A DNA stretch of 64,000 bases from Fluviibacter sp048859965 (GTDB taxonomy: Bacteria > Pseudomonadota > Gammaproteobacteria > Burkholderiales > Rhodocyclaceae). A program made the translations under genes and the position numbers. Below, piece after piece: positions 25,886 to 33,772 of the stretch. The stretch spans positions 1-64,000 of the forward strand of contig JBLIZO010000015.1 of NCBI GenBank assembly GCA_048859965.1, written 5' to 3'. Under the pieces are notes generated by a model, which ran no database searches, was not told the origin of the DNA, and saw nothing but the letters and a program-made list of their open reading frames with translations. Each line of letters starts with the position of its first letter. Position 1 is the first letter of the stretch.

Positions 25886-26896
25886 ATGCAAACAGAGACG
25901 ATGCCCCTGAATTTTGTGCCGCCGCGGCAGAAGACGAACGACCGCGCGACGGCGTCAACCGGTACCGGCCCTTGGTCTACCGAAGCCGTGCTCGAATTGA
26001 TCGAGATGCCGTTTATGTCGCTGCTGGCGAAAGCGCATGCTGTTCATGCCGAACATTTCGACGAAAACGCCGTACAGCGTTCGACCCTGCTGTCGATCAA
26101 GACGGGTGGTTGTTCCGAGGACTGCGGCTACTGTTCACAATCGGCACGTTACGACACTGAAGTCGGTCGTGAAGCGTTGATGTCGAAAGAAGATGTCATC
26201 ACGGCCGCCAAGGCTGCCAAAGAAGCCGGCTCGTCACGTTTCTGCATGGGTGCCGCCTGGCGTGGCCCGAAAGACAAGGACCTGGACCAGGTCGTCGATA
26301 TGGTGCAGTCCGTTAAGGCACTGGGATTGGAAACCTGTGTCACGCTCGGCATGTTGAAACCGGGGCAGGCGGAGAAGTTGGCGACGGCGGGTCTGGATTA
26401 CTACAACCATAACCTCGATACCGACTCGGCGTACTACAGCGAAGTGATCAGCACGCACACGCATGAAGATCGTCTGGATACGCTGGATCGCGTCCGTCAG
26501 GCCGGTATTCACGTCTGTTCGGGTGGTATCGTCGGCATGGGTGAGAACCGCAAGAATCGCGCGGCGTTGATTGCGCAATTGGCCAATTTGGACCCGGTGC
26601 CCGATTCGGTGCCCATCAATAACCTGGTGCCGATTCCCGGCACGCCCATGGCCGGCGTTGACCCGGTGGATGGCATCGAATTCGTGCGTATGATCGCGGC
26701 CGCCCGTATCACCATGCCCACCTCGTGGGTGCGTCTGTCGGCCGGCCGCCAGGAAATGTCGGATGAACTGCAGGCCCTGTGTTTCTTTGCCGGCGCCAAC
26801 TCGATTTTCTACGGCGAGCAACTGCTCACGACGGGCAACCCTGATACATCGCGTGATCAGAAACTGTTTGCCACATTGGGCTTGAAGGGCGTCTGA
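25886..26896 (+). CDS. bioB: biotin synthase
   Basis: Radical-SAM enzyme inserting sulfur into dethiobiotin, the last biotin step. It has 336 residues. The [4Fe-4S] cysteines are C76, C80 and C83 in GGCSEDCGYC, and the [2Fe-2S] cluster region includes YNHNLDTD and the CSGGIVGMGE turn. ATG 25886 is used; ATG 25901 is possible. Its TGA overlaps bioC's ATG by one base, and the three genes bioB-bioC-DUF455 end at a shared terminator. Confidence 0.97.
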   Translation: MQTETMPLNFVPPRQKTNDRATASTGTGPWSTEAVLELIEMPFMSLLAKAHAVHAEHFDENAVQRSTLLSIKTGGCSEDCGYCSQSARYDTEVGREALMSKEDVITAAKAAKEAGSSRFCMGAAWRGPKDKDLDQVVDMVQSVKALGLETCVTLGMLKPGQAEKLATAGLDYYNHNLDTDSAYYSEVISTHTHEDRLDTLDRVRQAGIHVCSGGIVGMGENRKNRAALIAQLANLDPVPDSVPINNLVPIPGTPMAGVDPVDGIEFVRMIAAARITMPTSWVRLSAGRQEMSDELQALCFFAGANSIFYGEQLLTTGNPDTSRDQKLFATLGLKGV

Positions 26897-27813
26897 TGCC
26901 AGCGGGGGAGGCACCCCGTTTCCGGCGTTCCCGGATTCGTCGTGCCTTTGATCGATCGGCACGCGCTTTCAGCGGCAACGACTTTCTGTATCGCGAAATG
27001 GCGCGCCGCATGGGTGAGCGCCTTGATATGGTACGCATTGCTCCAAAGCAGATTCTGGATGCAGGTTGTGGCTTAGGGGCAGATCGTCCGATGTTGAGCC
27101 ACCGCTATCCTGAAGCGCAATGGCTGGGTGTAGATAGCAGTCAGGCGATGCTTGCAGCAGGCTGTGATGCTGATTTGGCCACCACGGGTTTTTTCCGGCG
27201 CTTACTCAATCAGGGTAGAGCCGCACGGTCACACCGTGTCTGCGCGGATATCAATGCATTACCGGTTGCAGGACAAAGCATGGACCTGGTCTGGTCGAAT
27301 GCAGCACTGCATTGGCTGGATGATTTGCCGGAGACCTTTAAGGAACTCAATCGGGTCTTGCAGGTCGGTGGCTTGCTGATGTTCAGTCTATTTGGCCCGG
27401 ACACGCTGAAAGAGTTACGTTTGGCGGTGCAGCAGGCGGCGCCCGGATCTGCTGATCGCACGCTGTCGTTTACCGATATGCATGATGTGGGCGACATGCT
27501 GGTCAATGGTGGGTTTTCTGATCCGGTGATGGATATGGAAACACTGACCTTGACCTATGCCGACCCCTGGCAGGCGTTGCGCGAGTTGAAAGCCATGGGC
27601 TCTAGCGTTGCCACGTATTTTGCAGCGCATGGCCTCACGACAAAGCGTTTCTGGCAACAGGCGATTGCACATTGGCCGTGTGATGCCGAAGGTCGGTATA
27701 CGCTGACTTTTGAACTGGTGCAGGGGCATGCCTGGAAGATGGCGCCAAAGCAGCATGAAGATGGGCGTGCCGTCGTTAACTTTATGCCCCGGCCGGATCG
27801 CCCAGCGCGCTAA
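26896..27813 (+). CDS. bioC: malonyl-ACP O-methyltransferase
   Basis: SAM-dependent methyltransferase that caps malonyl-ACP so that the fatty acid synthase can build pimeloyl-ACP methyl ester for biotin. It has 305 residues. The SAM motif I ILDAGCGLGADRP is at 53-65, with the ALHWLDDLPETFKELNRVL motif IV region near 137. It is coupled to bioB (TGATG) and to the DUF455 gene (TAATG). The basic N-terminus and length fit BioC rather than a generic methyltransferase. The partner esterase BioH is not in the window. Confidence 0.92.
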   Translation: MPAGEAPRFRRSRIRRAFDRSARAFSGNDFLYREMARRMGERLDMVRIAPKQILDAGCGLGADRPMLSHRYPEAQWLGVDSSQAMLAAGCDADLATTGFFRRLLNQGRAARSHRVCADINALPVAGQSMDLVWSNAALHWLDDLPETFKELNRVLQVGGLLMFSLFGPDTLKELRLAVQQAAPGSADRTLSFTDMHDVGDMLVNGGFSDPVMDMETLTLTYADPWQALRELKAMGSSVATYFAAHGLTTKRFWQQAIAHWPCDAEGRYTLTFELVQGHAWKMAPKQHEDGRAVVNFMPRPDRPAR

Positions 27814-28616
27814 TGTCTGATCTCTGGGTAAAACTTGAAGCGGCCTGGCGTGCGTCAAGCACTGCTGAAAAATGCCAGGCTGTCGATGATTTGATACCGG
27901 TTTATCAGGCGCTTGTCATGGGTCACCAACTGACGGAGAACGAACAGGTCGTGCCGGTGTGTGCGGATGTGGGCCGACCCGAGCGGCCTATTTGTGTACC
28001 GCCTAAATCGTTACCCTTTCGCAAGGCCGTTGATCAAGAAGGGCGGGCAGCGTTGCTGCACGCCATCGCCCACATCGAATTCAACGCCATCAATCTGGCG
28101 CTCGATGCGGCGTGGCGTTTCAGTCATCTGGGGGCATCGTTTGTGCGTGATTGGATCGGTGTGGCGATTGAAGAAGCCTACCATTTCAACCTGATTGCCG
28201 AACGGATGGCCGTGCTGGATGTTCGCTACGGCGATCTGCCAGCGCATGCAGGCCTGTGGCGACTCGCCGAAGACACCGCCGATGATGTGCTGGTGCGTAT
28301 AGCACTCGTGCCGCGCCTCATGGAGGCACGCGGTCTCGATGCCATGCCGCCGATTTTCAGAGCCTTTCAGGGGATCGGCGATAAACCCACGCTACGGGCG
28401 TTGTCGGTGATTGCCCGTGATGAAGTGCGCCATGTGGCGCTAGGCGACTTCTGGTTTCGTCACTTATGTGCGCAACAGGCCTTACCCGTGGCGGCAACAT
28501 ATCAAACGCTGATCGAGCGTTATCAGGCGCCCTGGCCACGCCCGCCGCTGAACGAGGCGGCACGGTTGGCCGCCGGGTTTGACGGCGCGGAACTCGACGA
28601 CTTGCGCAGCAAATAA
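27813..28616 (+). CDS. DUF455 ferritin-like protein
   Basis: A 267-residue, mostly helical protein of the DUF455 family. Carboxylate/His pairs recall a diiron ferritin-like bundle: HIEFNAINL near 90, EEAYHFN near 126 and RDEVRHVALG near 206. Biochemical function is unknown to me. It is translationally coupled to bioC (TAATG) and ends at a strong terminator, so it belongs to the biotin operon by position. Whether it acts in biotin synthesis or uses the operon for convenience is unresolved. No signal peptide. Confidence 0.78.
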   Translation: MSDLWVKLEAAWRASSTAEKCQAVDDLIPVYQALVMGHQLTENEQVVPVCADVGRPERPICVPPKSLPFRKAVDQEGRAALLHAIAHIEFNAINLALDAAWRFSHLGASFVRDWIGVAIEEAYHFNLIAERMAVLDVRYGDLPAHAGLWRLAEDTADDVLVRIALVPRLMEARGLDAMPPIFRAFQGIGDKPTLRALSVIARDEVRHVALGDFWFRHLCAQQALPVAATYQTLIERYQAPWPRPPLNEAARLAAGFDGAELDDLRSK

Positions 28617-28645
28617 AAAAAGGCAGTCCGCAGACTGCCTTTCTC
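28615..28645. terminator. bidirectional terminator between DUF455 gene and cytochrome c4 gene
   Basis: AGGCAGTC (28621-28628), loop CGCA, GACTGCCT (28633-28640), a perfect 8-bp stem. An A-run precedes it and TTTCTC follows, so each strand sees a hairpin with a U-tract, stronger in the leftward direction. Confidence 0.85.
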
Positions 28646-28662
28646 GTGATGCGCTACGTCGC

Positions 28663-29307
28663 TTACTGACGCAGGCCCGCAGCGTATTCAGCAACGGCCG
28701 ACATCTGCTTGTCGGTCATCTTGGCGGCGATCGTACGCATCATGCCTTCCGGATCGTTGGCACGGGTGCCGTCACGGAACTGTTGCAGTTGCGCGACGAT
28801 GTACTCCGGATGCTGGCCGGCCAGCGACGGGTACTGGGCCGGCAGGCCGGCACCCGCGACGCCATGACAACCGGCGCAAGCCGGGATGCCCTTCTTCAAA
28901 TCGCCCGCGCGCCAGAGTTTGCGGCCTTCGGTCACGAGTTTCTCATCCTTGGCGACAGCCGGCTTGAGCGTTTGCTTCGAGAAAAACTGCGCCAGCGCCT
29001 TGATATCCGCATCGGACAGCGGTGCTGCCATGCCGTTCATGACGGCGTTCTGGCGCAGCGCCGGTTTGCCGTCCGGCGATGCCTGGAAGTTTTTCAGTTG
29101 CTTGACGAGATAGGCGGCGTGTTGACCGGCAAGACTCGGGTTGGCTGGAATCGTGCTGTTGCCGTCCGGGCCATGACAGGCGGCACAGACGGTTTTAGCG
29201 ATGGCCGGTGCTTCGGTCGAAGCCGGGGTAGCCGTGGCGGCGGGTTCTTGGGCAACAGCCAGGGCGCTGACGGAGCACATCAGGGCGAATGCGACAGCAC
29301 GGATCAT
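28663..29307 (-). CDS. diheme cytochrome c4
   Basis: A 214-residue periplasmic electron carrier. A signal peptide (about 1-20, MIRAVAFALMCSVSALAVAQ) precedes two cytochrome c domains with heme sites CAACH at 41-45 and CAGCH at 144-148. Methionine ligand candidates occur in each domain. Cytochrome c4 passes electrons from the bc1 complex to terminal oxidases in many proteobacteria. ATG 29307 is used; a GTG at 29313 is the alternative. It faces engB across a 99-bp region containing a short hairpin in its own 5' leader. Confidence 0.93.
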   Translation of the reverse strand: MIRAVAFALMCSVSALAVAQEPAATATPASTEAPAIAKTVCAACHGPDGNSTIPANPSLAGQHAAYLVKQLKNFQASPDGKPALRQNAVMNGMAAPLSDADIKALAQFFSKQTLKPAVAKDEKLVTEGRKLWRAGDLKKGIPACAGCHGVAGAGLPAQYPSLAGQHPEYIVAQLQQFRDGTRANDPEGMMRTIAAKMTDKQMSAVAEYAAGLRQ

Positions 29308-29337
29308 GTCCACACTCCAAACAGGATGGTTAGCAAT

Positions 29338-29355
29338 CCCTTCGCGAACGAAGGG
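29338..29355. promoter_or_regulatory. hairpin in the cytochrome c4/engB divergent region
   Basis: CCCTTCG (29338-29344), loop CGAA, CGAAGGG (29349-29355): a perfect 7-bp stem with a stable-type tetraloop. It falls in the leader of the cytochrome c4 mRNA, and could equally be an operator. Confidence 0.35.
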
Positions 29356-29406
29356 TTCATTAATCGTTAAGGCTGTTATTCTAATACAACATCAACGAGG
29401 CGTATT

Positions 29407-30231
29407 GTGTCTGACACCCAAACTTTGAAATCCAGCGCCAAAAAGCCTGCCAAGGCGGCGCCTAAAAAAGCAGCAACCAAGGCGAAATCGGCGCCGAAAC
29501 GCTCGGCCAAACCGGTTGTACCCGTTAAAGCGGCGCTACCGGTGCGGAAAAACCCGGGCCACGCACACCCGTTTCCGCGTACCGAGTTTTTGACGACGGT
29601 TGCTAAACTGCGCGATGCACCGGGCGATGCGGTGGCTGAAGTGGCTTTCGTGGGTCGTTCCAATGCCGGAAAATCGTCGGCGATCAATACGTTGGCCGGC
29701 AAGACTCGTCTGGCTTATGTCTCTAAAACACCGGGACGCACCCAGCATCTGAACTATTTTTCCGTAGCGCCGGATCGCTATTTCGTCGATTTGCCGGGGT
29801 ACGGTTTTGCCAAGGTGCCGGAAGATGTGCGCAAACAGTGGGATATCCTGCTGGGTCCCTATTTGCAGACGCGCGAACAGCTCAAGGGGCTCGTGGTCAT
29901 TATGGACAGCCGCCGCCCATTGACCGAGATGGACTGGCAGATGCTGGAATGGTTCGCGCCCACCGGTCGCCCCGTTCATGTGCTGCTGTCGAAGGCGGAT
30001 AAGCTGACGCGGCAGGAGCAGACGAAGACGCTGCGCACCGTCAAGGCCGATCTGGCGGACCTCGGCTGTCCCGTCAGCGTGCAGCTTTTTTCCAGCTTGA
30101 AGCGCAGTGGGGTGCCCGAAGCTGCGGGCGTTCTGAAACGCTGGCTGGGCCTGTGCGACAATGTACCAAGTGACGTCGATGGGGATGAAGCAACCCCGTT
30201 TTTATCCGTGAGTGAACAAGATGCAGAGTAA
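29407..30231 (+). CDS. engB: ribosome biogenesis GTPase EngB/YsxC with basic N-terminal tail
   Basis: A GTPase needed for 50S assembly. At 274 residues it is longer than the usual 200-220: residues 1-50 are Lys/Ala/Pro-rich with PAKKA-like repeats, resembling histone H1 tails. The GTPase core has G1 GRSNAGKSS (83-91), G3 DLPGYG near 128 and G4 SKADKL near 197. The GTG start at 29407 is supported by GAGG at 29397-29400, so the tail is probably translated. Its last 11 nt overlap hemB. Confidence 0.94.
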   Translation: MSDTQTLKSSAKKPAKAAPKKAATKAKSAPKRSAKPVVPVKAALPVRKNPGHAHPFPRTEFLTTVAKLRDAPGDAVAEVAFVGRSNAGKSSAINTLAGKTRLAYVSKTPGRTQHLNYFSVAPDRYFVDLPGYGFAKVPEDVRKQWDILLGPYLQTREQLKGLVVIMDSRRPLTEMDWQMLEWFAPTGRPVHVLLSKADKLTRQEQTKTLRTVKADLADLGCPVSVQLFSSLKRSGVPEAAGVLKRWLGLCDNVPSDVDGDEATPFLSVSEQDAE

Positions 30232-31228
30232 TACCGGTTTCCCGTTTGTGCGCCCGCGTCGGGTGCGCGTGGATGATGCCACGCGCCGTCTGGTGCGCGA
30301 GCATCATCTGACGACGGATGATCTGATCTATCCCGTCTTCGTGCGCGAAGGTTCGGGTGTGCAGGAAGCCGTGGCGTCGATGCCCGGTGTGCATCGCTAT
30401 TCGCCCGATACGTTGCTGACACATCTGGAAGAGGTGGTGGCACTGGGTATCCCGGCGGTTGCCCTGTTTCCTGTGATTGAGGCGTCGCTCAAAACGCCGG
30501 ATGGTGTCGAGGCGACCAATCCCGATGGTCTCGTGCCACGTGTGGTCAAAGCCATCAAGGCGCGTTTTCCGGGCTTGGCCGTGATTGCCGATGTGGCGCT
30601 CGATCCCTATACCTCGCACGGGCAGGATGGCATCATTGATGACGACGGCTATGTGCTCAACGATGTGACGCTCGATATGCTGGTGCGTCAGGCGTTGGTA
30701 CAGGCAGCGTCAGGCGTTGATATGGTTGCGCCGTCCGATATGATGGATGGCCGCATTGGTCGTATCCGCGCTGCGCTGGAAGCTGCCGGTCATGTGAATA
30801 CGCGCATCATGGCCTACAGCGCCAAGTACGCATCGGCCTTCTATGGCCCGTTCCGCGATGCGGTCGGTTCGGCCGGTCAGCTCGGCAAGGGCAACAAAAT
30901 GACGTATCAGATGGACCCGGCCAATACCAATGAAGCACTGCATGAAGTGGCGCAGGATCTGGCTGAAGGCGCCGATATCGTTATGGTCAAGCCAGGCATG
31001 CCTTATCTGGACATCGTGCGCCGGATCAAGGATGAATTCGCACGGCCCACGGCGGTATATCAGGTCAGCGGCGAATACGCCATGCTCAAGGCTGCCGCTC
31101 AGAACGGTTGGCTGGATGAGCAAAAGGTGGTCATGGAGAGTCTGCTCGCCTTCAAACGGGCTGGCGCCGATATGATCCTGACCTACTTCGCGCCGCAGGC
31201 CGCGCGCTGGCTCCAGGAAGCCAGATAA
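30221..31228 (+). CDS. hemB: porphobilinogen synthase (ALA dehydratase)
   Basis: Condenses two 5-aminolevulinate molecules to porphobilinogen in heme synthesis. It has 335 residues from ATG 30221. Catalytic lysines fall in MAYSAKYASAFYGPFRDA and MVKPGMPYLDI. The active-site metal loop reads VALDPYTSHGQDG, with Asp rather than the Cys triad of zinc-type enzymes, pointing to the Mg-type. It overlaps engB by 11 nt. The last 46 nt overlap the HAD nucleotidase gene on the other strand. Confidence 0.96.
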   Translation: MQSNTGFPFVRPRRVRVDDATRRLVREHHLTTDDLIYPVFVREGSGVQEAVASMPGVHRYSPDTLLTHLEEVVALGIPAVALFPVIEASLKTPDGVEATNPDGLVPRVVKAIKARFPGLAVIADVALDPYTSHGQDGIIDDDGYVLNDVTLDMLVRQALVQAASGVDMVAPSDMMDGRIGRIRAALEAAGHVNTRIMAYSAKYASAFYGPFRDAVGSAGQLGKGNKMTYQMDPANTNEALHEVAQDLAEGADIVMVKPGMPYLDIVRRIKDEFARPTAVYQVSGEYAMLKAAAQNGWLDEQKVVMESLLAFKRAGADMILTYFAPQAARWLQEAR

Positions 31229-31857
31229 CGCAGATCGGTGATGTGGCGCAGCTTGTGGTCCACCCACGGGCTGTGACGCAGTGAGCGCGTCATCCAGACG
31301 GTGTGCATGCCCAGCCGTTTGGCCATGACCAGATTGGCCAGACTATCCTCGACCATGATGCACCGATTGGCCGGTACGCGTTCGCGTTGCAGCAGCTTGA
31401 GAAAACCGTTGCGTAAGGGCTTGGGCTGGAAGTCGAAAGACTCGACCGTATAGATGGTATCGAAGAGCGGTAACAAGCCGCTGAGGCGCAATACCTCAAA
31501 GGTATACGGGCGTGGCGCATTCGAAAAAATAATGCGCCGACCGGGCAGGTCGTGCAGAGTCTGCTTGAGCGCAGGTGCGGTGATCAGTAGCGAACCCAGA
31601 TCGTCAAAATTGTGGGTCGCCGCCAGAAAGTGGTGCGGGTCAACGCCATGGTGGCGAATCAGGCCCAGCAGTGTGGCGCCGTAGCGCTGCCAGTAGTGTT
31701 GGCGTAACGCAGTTGCTGCGGCGTGATCGAGCGCCAGGTGGCGCTCGATATAAGCCGTCATGGCCCGGTTGATGTGCGGAAAGATGTGCGGCGTCGCGTG
31801 ATGCAGGGTGTCGTCGAGATCGAACACCCAGACCGGTGAGCGCCGTGCTGCGTGCAT
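31183..31857 (-). CDS. HAD pyrimidine 5'-nucleotidase-like protein
   Basis: A 224-residue haloacid-dehalogenase phosphatase. Motif I DLDDTL is at 13-18, motif II Ser is in IIFSNAP near 113, motif III Lys lies in FQPKP near 145 and motif IV is VEDSLANL near 166. The cap resembles Sdt1/YjjG-type pyrimidine 5'-nucleotidases. It is coupled to argB by a 1-nt overlap. The substrate is uncertain. Confidence 0.82.
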   Translation of the reverse strand: MHAARRSPVWVFDLDDTLHHATPHIFPHINRAMTAYIERHLALDHAAATALRQHYWQRYGATLLGLIRHHGVDPHHFLAATHNFDDLGSLLITAPALKQTLHDLPGRRIIFSNAPRPYTFEVLRLSGLLPLFDTIYTVESFDFQPKPLRNGFLKLLQRERVPANRCIMVEDSLANLVMAKRLGMHTVWMTRSLRHSPWVDHKLRHITDLRYLASWSQRAACGAK

Positions 31858-32750
31858 CAGTTGGAGCGGATCATGGTGCCGACGCCATGCTGCGTGAGAA
31901 TTTCCAGAAGCAGCGCGTGGGGTACGCGGCCATCGATGATATGCACACCTTTAACACCATTGCGTGCTGCGTCCAGTGCCGACGAGATCTTCGGCAGCAT
32001 GCCGCCCGACAATGTGCCATCGGCGACCATGTTGTCGATGTCGCGTGGGGTCAGATCGGTCACGAGGTTGCCGTCCTTGTCGAGTACGCCTGGCGTATTC
32101 GTCAGCAGCACAAGCTTTTCGGCGCCCAGCACTTCGGCCATTTTTCCGGCAACGACATCAGCGTTAATGTTGTAGGTCTCGCCGTCTGGCCCGAAACCGA
32201 TCGGAGCGATGACCGGGATAAAGGCACCTGAGACCAGGTGATGCACGATCGACGGGTCGATTTGCTGAATATCGCCGACGAGGCCGATGTCCAGCAGCTC
32301 CGCCGGGTTGCCTTGCTTCGGCAGCATCAGTTTTTTGGCGCGAATCAGACCGGCGTCTTTGCCGGTCAGACCGACAGCCTTGCCACCATTCTGGTTGATG
32401 AGACCGACAATATCCTTGTTGACTTCACCGCCCAGCACCATTTCGACAATGCGCATGGTCTCAGTATCGGTGACGCGCATACCCTGAATGAATTCTCCCT
32501 TTTTGCCGACCTGGGTCAGCATCTGTTCGATCTGCGGGCCGCCACCGTGAACAACCACCGGGTTCAAACCGACCAGCTTGAGCAGCACCACATCGTTGGC
32601 GAATGATTGCTTCAGGCGTTCTTCAGTCATGGCGTTGCCGCCGTACTTCACGACGATGGTCTTGCCATGGAAACGCTTGAGGAAGGGCAGTGCTTCGGCC
32701 AGCACCTTGGCTTCGAGGGCAATATTCTCAGGGATTTGGGCAATGTGCAT
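31857..32750 (-). CDS. argB: N-acetylglutamate kinase
   Basis: Phosphorylates N-acetylglutamate in arginine synthesis. It has 297 residues from ATG 32750. The phosphate-binding KYGGNAM near 35, the substrate loop HGGGPQI near 69 and the GFGPDGETYNINAD segment near 195 match the amino acid kinase fold. The N-terminal helix (about 1-25) is the type seen in hexameric, arginine-inhibited enzymes, which suggests feedback control. The HAD gene overlaps its stop by one base. Confidence 0.96.
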   Translation of the reverse strand: MHIAQIPENIALEAKVLAEALPFLKRFHGKTIVVKYGGNAMTEERLKQSFANDVVLLKLVGLNPVVVHGGGPQIEQMLTQVGKKGEFIQGMRVTDTETMRIVEMVLGGEVNKDIVGLINQNGGKAVGLTGKDAGLIRAKKLMLPKQGNPAELLDIGLVGDIQQIDPSIVHHLVSGAFIPVIAPIGFGPDGETYNINADVVAGKMAEVLGAEKLVLLTNTPGVLDKDGNLVTDLTPRDIDNMVADGTLSGGMLPKISSALDAARNGVKGVHIIDGRVPHALLLEILTQHGVGTMIRSN

Positions 32751-32826
32751 AAAGAAGTCCGTGGTTCCGAAAAGCAGAGGTGTTGGCGGCGATTGTAACG
32801 AGCCGGCGAATGATCGCAAAGGGGTA

Positions 32827-33285
32827 TTACGCGCTGACCGCAAGAGGCCGGGTTTTGAGCGCCAGAATGGCGTCGCGATTGCTGGCGGAGAAACAGGCGG
32901 CGGCAGCCGCGTCACAGGGAAGCCAGCGCCAGGCACGGTGCTCTTCGGGCGCTGTCGCAATATCACAGATTGTCGGCAGGCACAGCGAAAACACCCGCTC
33001 GCAATTGTGCGTGATCTCGGGCGCGTAACGGTGACGCCATTCGGGCATGATTTCGTAGACGTTTTCGCCGGGCCAGATGTGCAGTTGCTCTGGCGTGATC
33101 GAGAGGCCGGTTTCTTCGTGCACTTCGCGCACGGCAGTTTCCAGAAAGCTTTCCCCGTCTTCACGGCTGCCAGTCACCGATTGCCAGTAACCCGGATGTT
33201 TGGCGCGTTCCAGCAACAGAATTTGCAGATCCGGCGTATGGATCACGACGAGTACTGACTCGGGACGCTTATAGTCAACGGTCAT
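32827..33285 (-). CDS. nudB: dihydroneopterin triphosphate diphosphatase NudB
   Basis: Nudix hydrolase of 152 residues removing pyrophosphate from dihydroneopterin triphosphate, a folate step. The Nudix box GSREDGESFLETAVREVHEE is complete near residues 39-60. Upstream KRPESVLVVIHTPDLQILLL and the trailing HRAWRWLPCDAA pattern fit NudB rather than MutT. It lies near the barstar-like gene and aspS, the same neighbourhood as in many betaproteobacteria. Confidence 0.9.
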   Translation of the reverse strand: MTVDYKRPESVLVVIHTPDLQILLLERAKHPGYWQSVTGSREDGESFLETAVREVHEETGLSITPEQLHIWPGENVYEIMPEWRHRYAPEITHNCERVFSLCLPTICDIATAPEEHRAWRWLPCDAAAAACFSASNRDAILALKTRPLAVSA

Positions 33286-33301
33286 GGTTTGGGCTTTGAG
33301 T

Positions 33302-33745
33302 CTAGCCGATCATCGGCAGCAGGGCGACGCCGTCGCCACGTAAGCCCAGAAACGCCCAGAAGGGGATTTCCTGCTCCTGCCAATAATGGCTGGCTGCCTG
33401 AAAAGCGTCGAGCAGTTTTTGTACGCCCGTCGGGTCGCTGGCGATGAGGTTGTCGGCATCCTCGACCAGAATGACATAGCCTGTTGCCGGCAACCAGGAA
33501 AAGTCGCCAAGCATTTCGGCCAGGTCATCCAGGTGGGCGGCCTCGTGCGCCGGGCAGGCCGTGGCTTTGGTGAGGATGGCCATGGCATCCGCCATGCGCG
33601 GTGTTTCGGCAAAATCCGCCACGATCAGCTGCAGATCGGCCTGGGCGCAGGCCTCGGCCAATGCGTCAATGCCGCCCGGCGTGAGATGGTATAACCCCGC
33701 CCGCTCATGGTCAGCGAGCAGGCGGGCGAAGGCGGCCGGATTCAC
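33302..33745 (-). CDS. barstar-like RNase inhibitor family protein
   Basis: A 147-residue cytoplasmic protein resembling the barstar family (barnase inhibitor fold): LAEMLGDFSWLPATGYVILV followed by a helix and PFWAFL at the C-terminus. Bacterial chromosomal copies near aspS and nudB are usually not linked to a barnase gene, and none is visible here. A GTG start at 33745 is used. Whether it inhibits any nuclease is unknown. It may be co-transcribed with aspS (27 nt apart) and nudB. Confidence 0.7.
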   Translation of the reverse strand: MNPAAFARLLADHERAGLYHLTPGGIDALAEACAQADLQLIVADFAETPRMADAMAILTKATACPAHEAAHLDDLAEMLGDFSWLPATGYVILVEDADNLIASDPTGVQKLLDAFQAASHYWQEQEIPFWAFLGLRGDGVALLPMIG

Positions 33746-33772
33746 GGACGGGCGCTGCCGGGTAACAGACGC

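Noticed and set aside
33302..33745. A barnase-barstar toxin-immunity locus
   Set aside because: No barnase-like gene is adjacent; barstar-like proteins near aspS and nudB occur as solitary genes.
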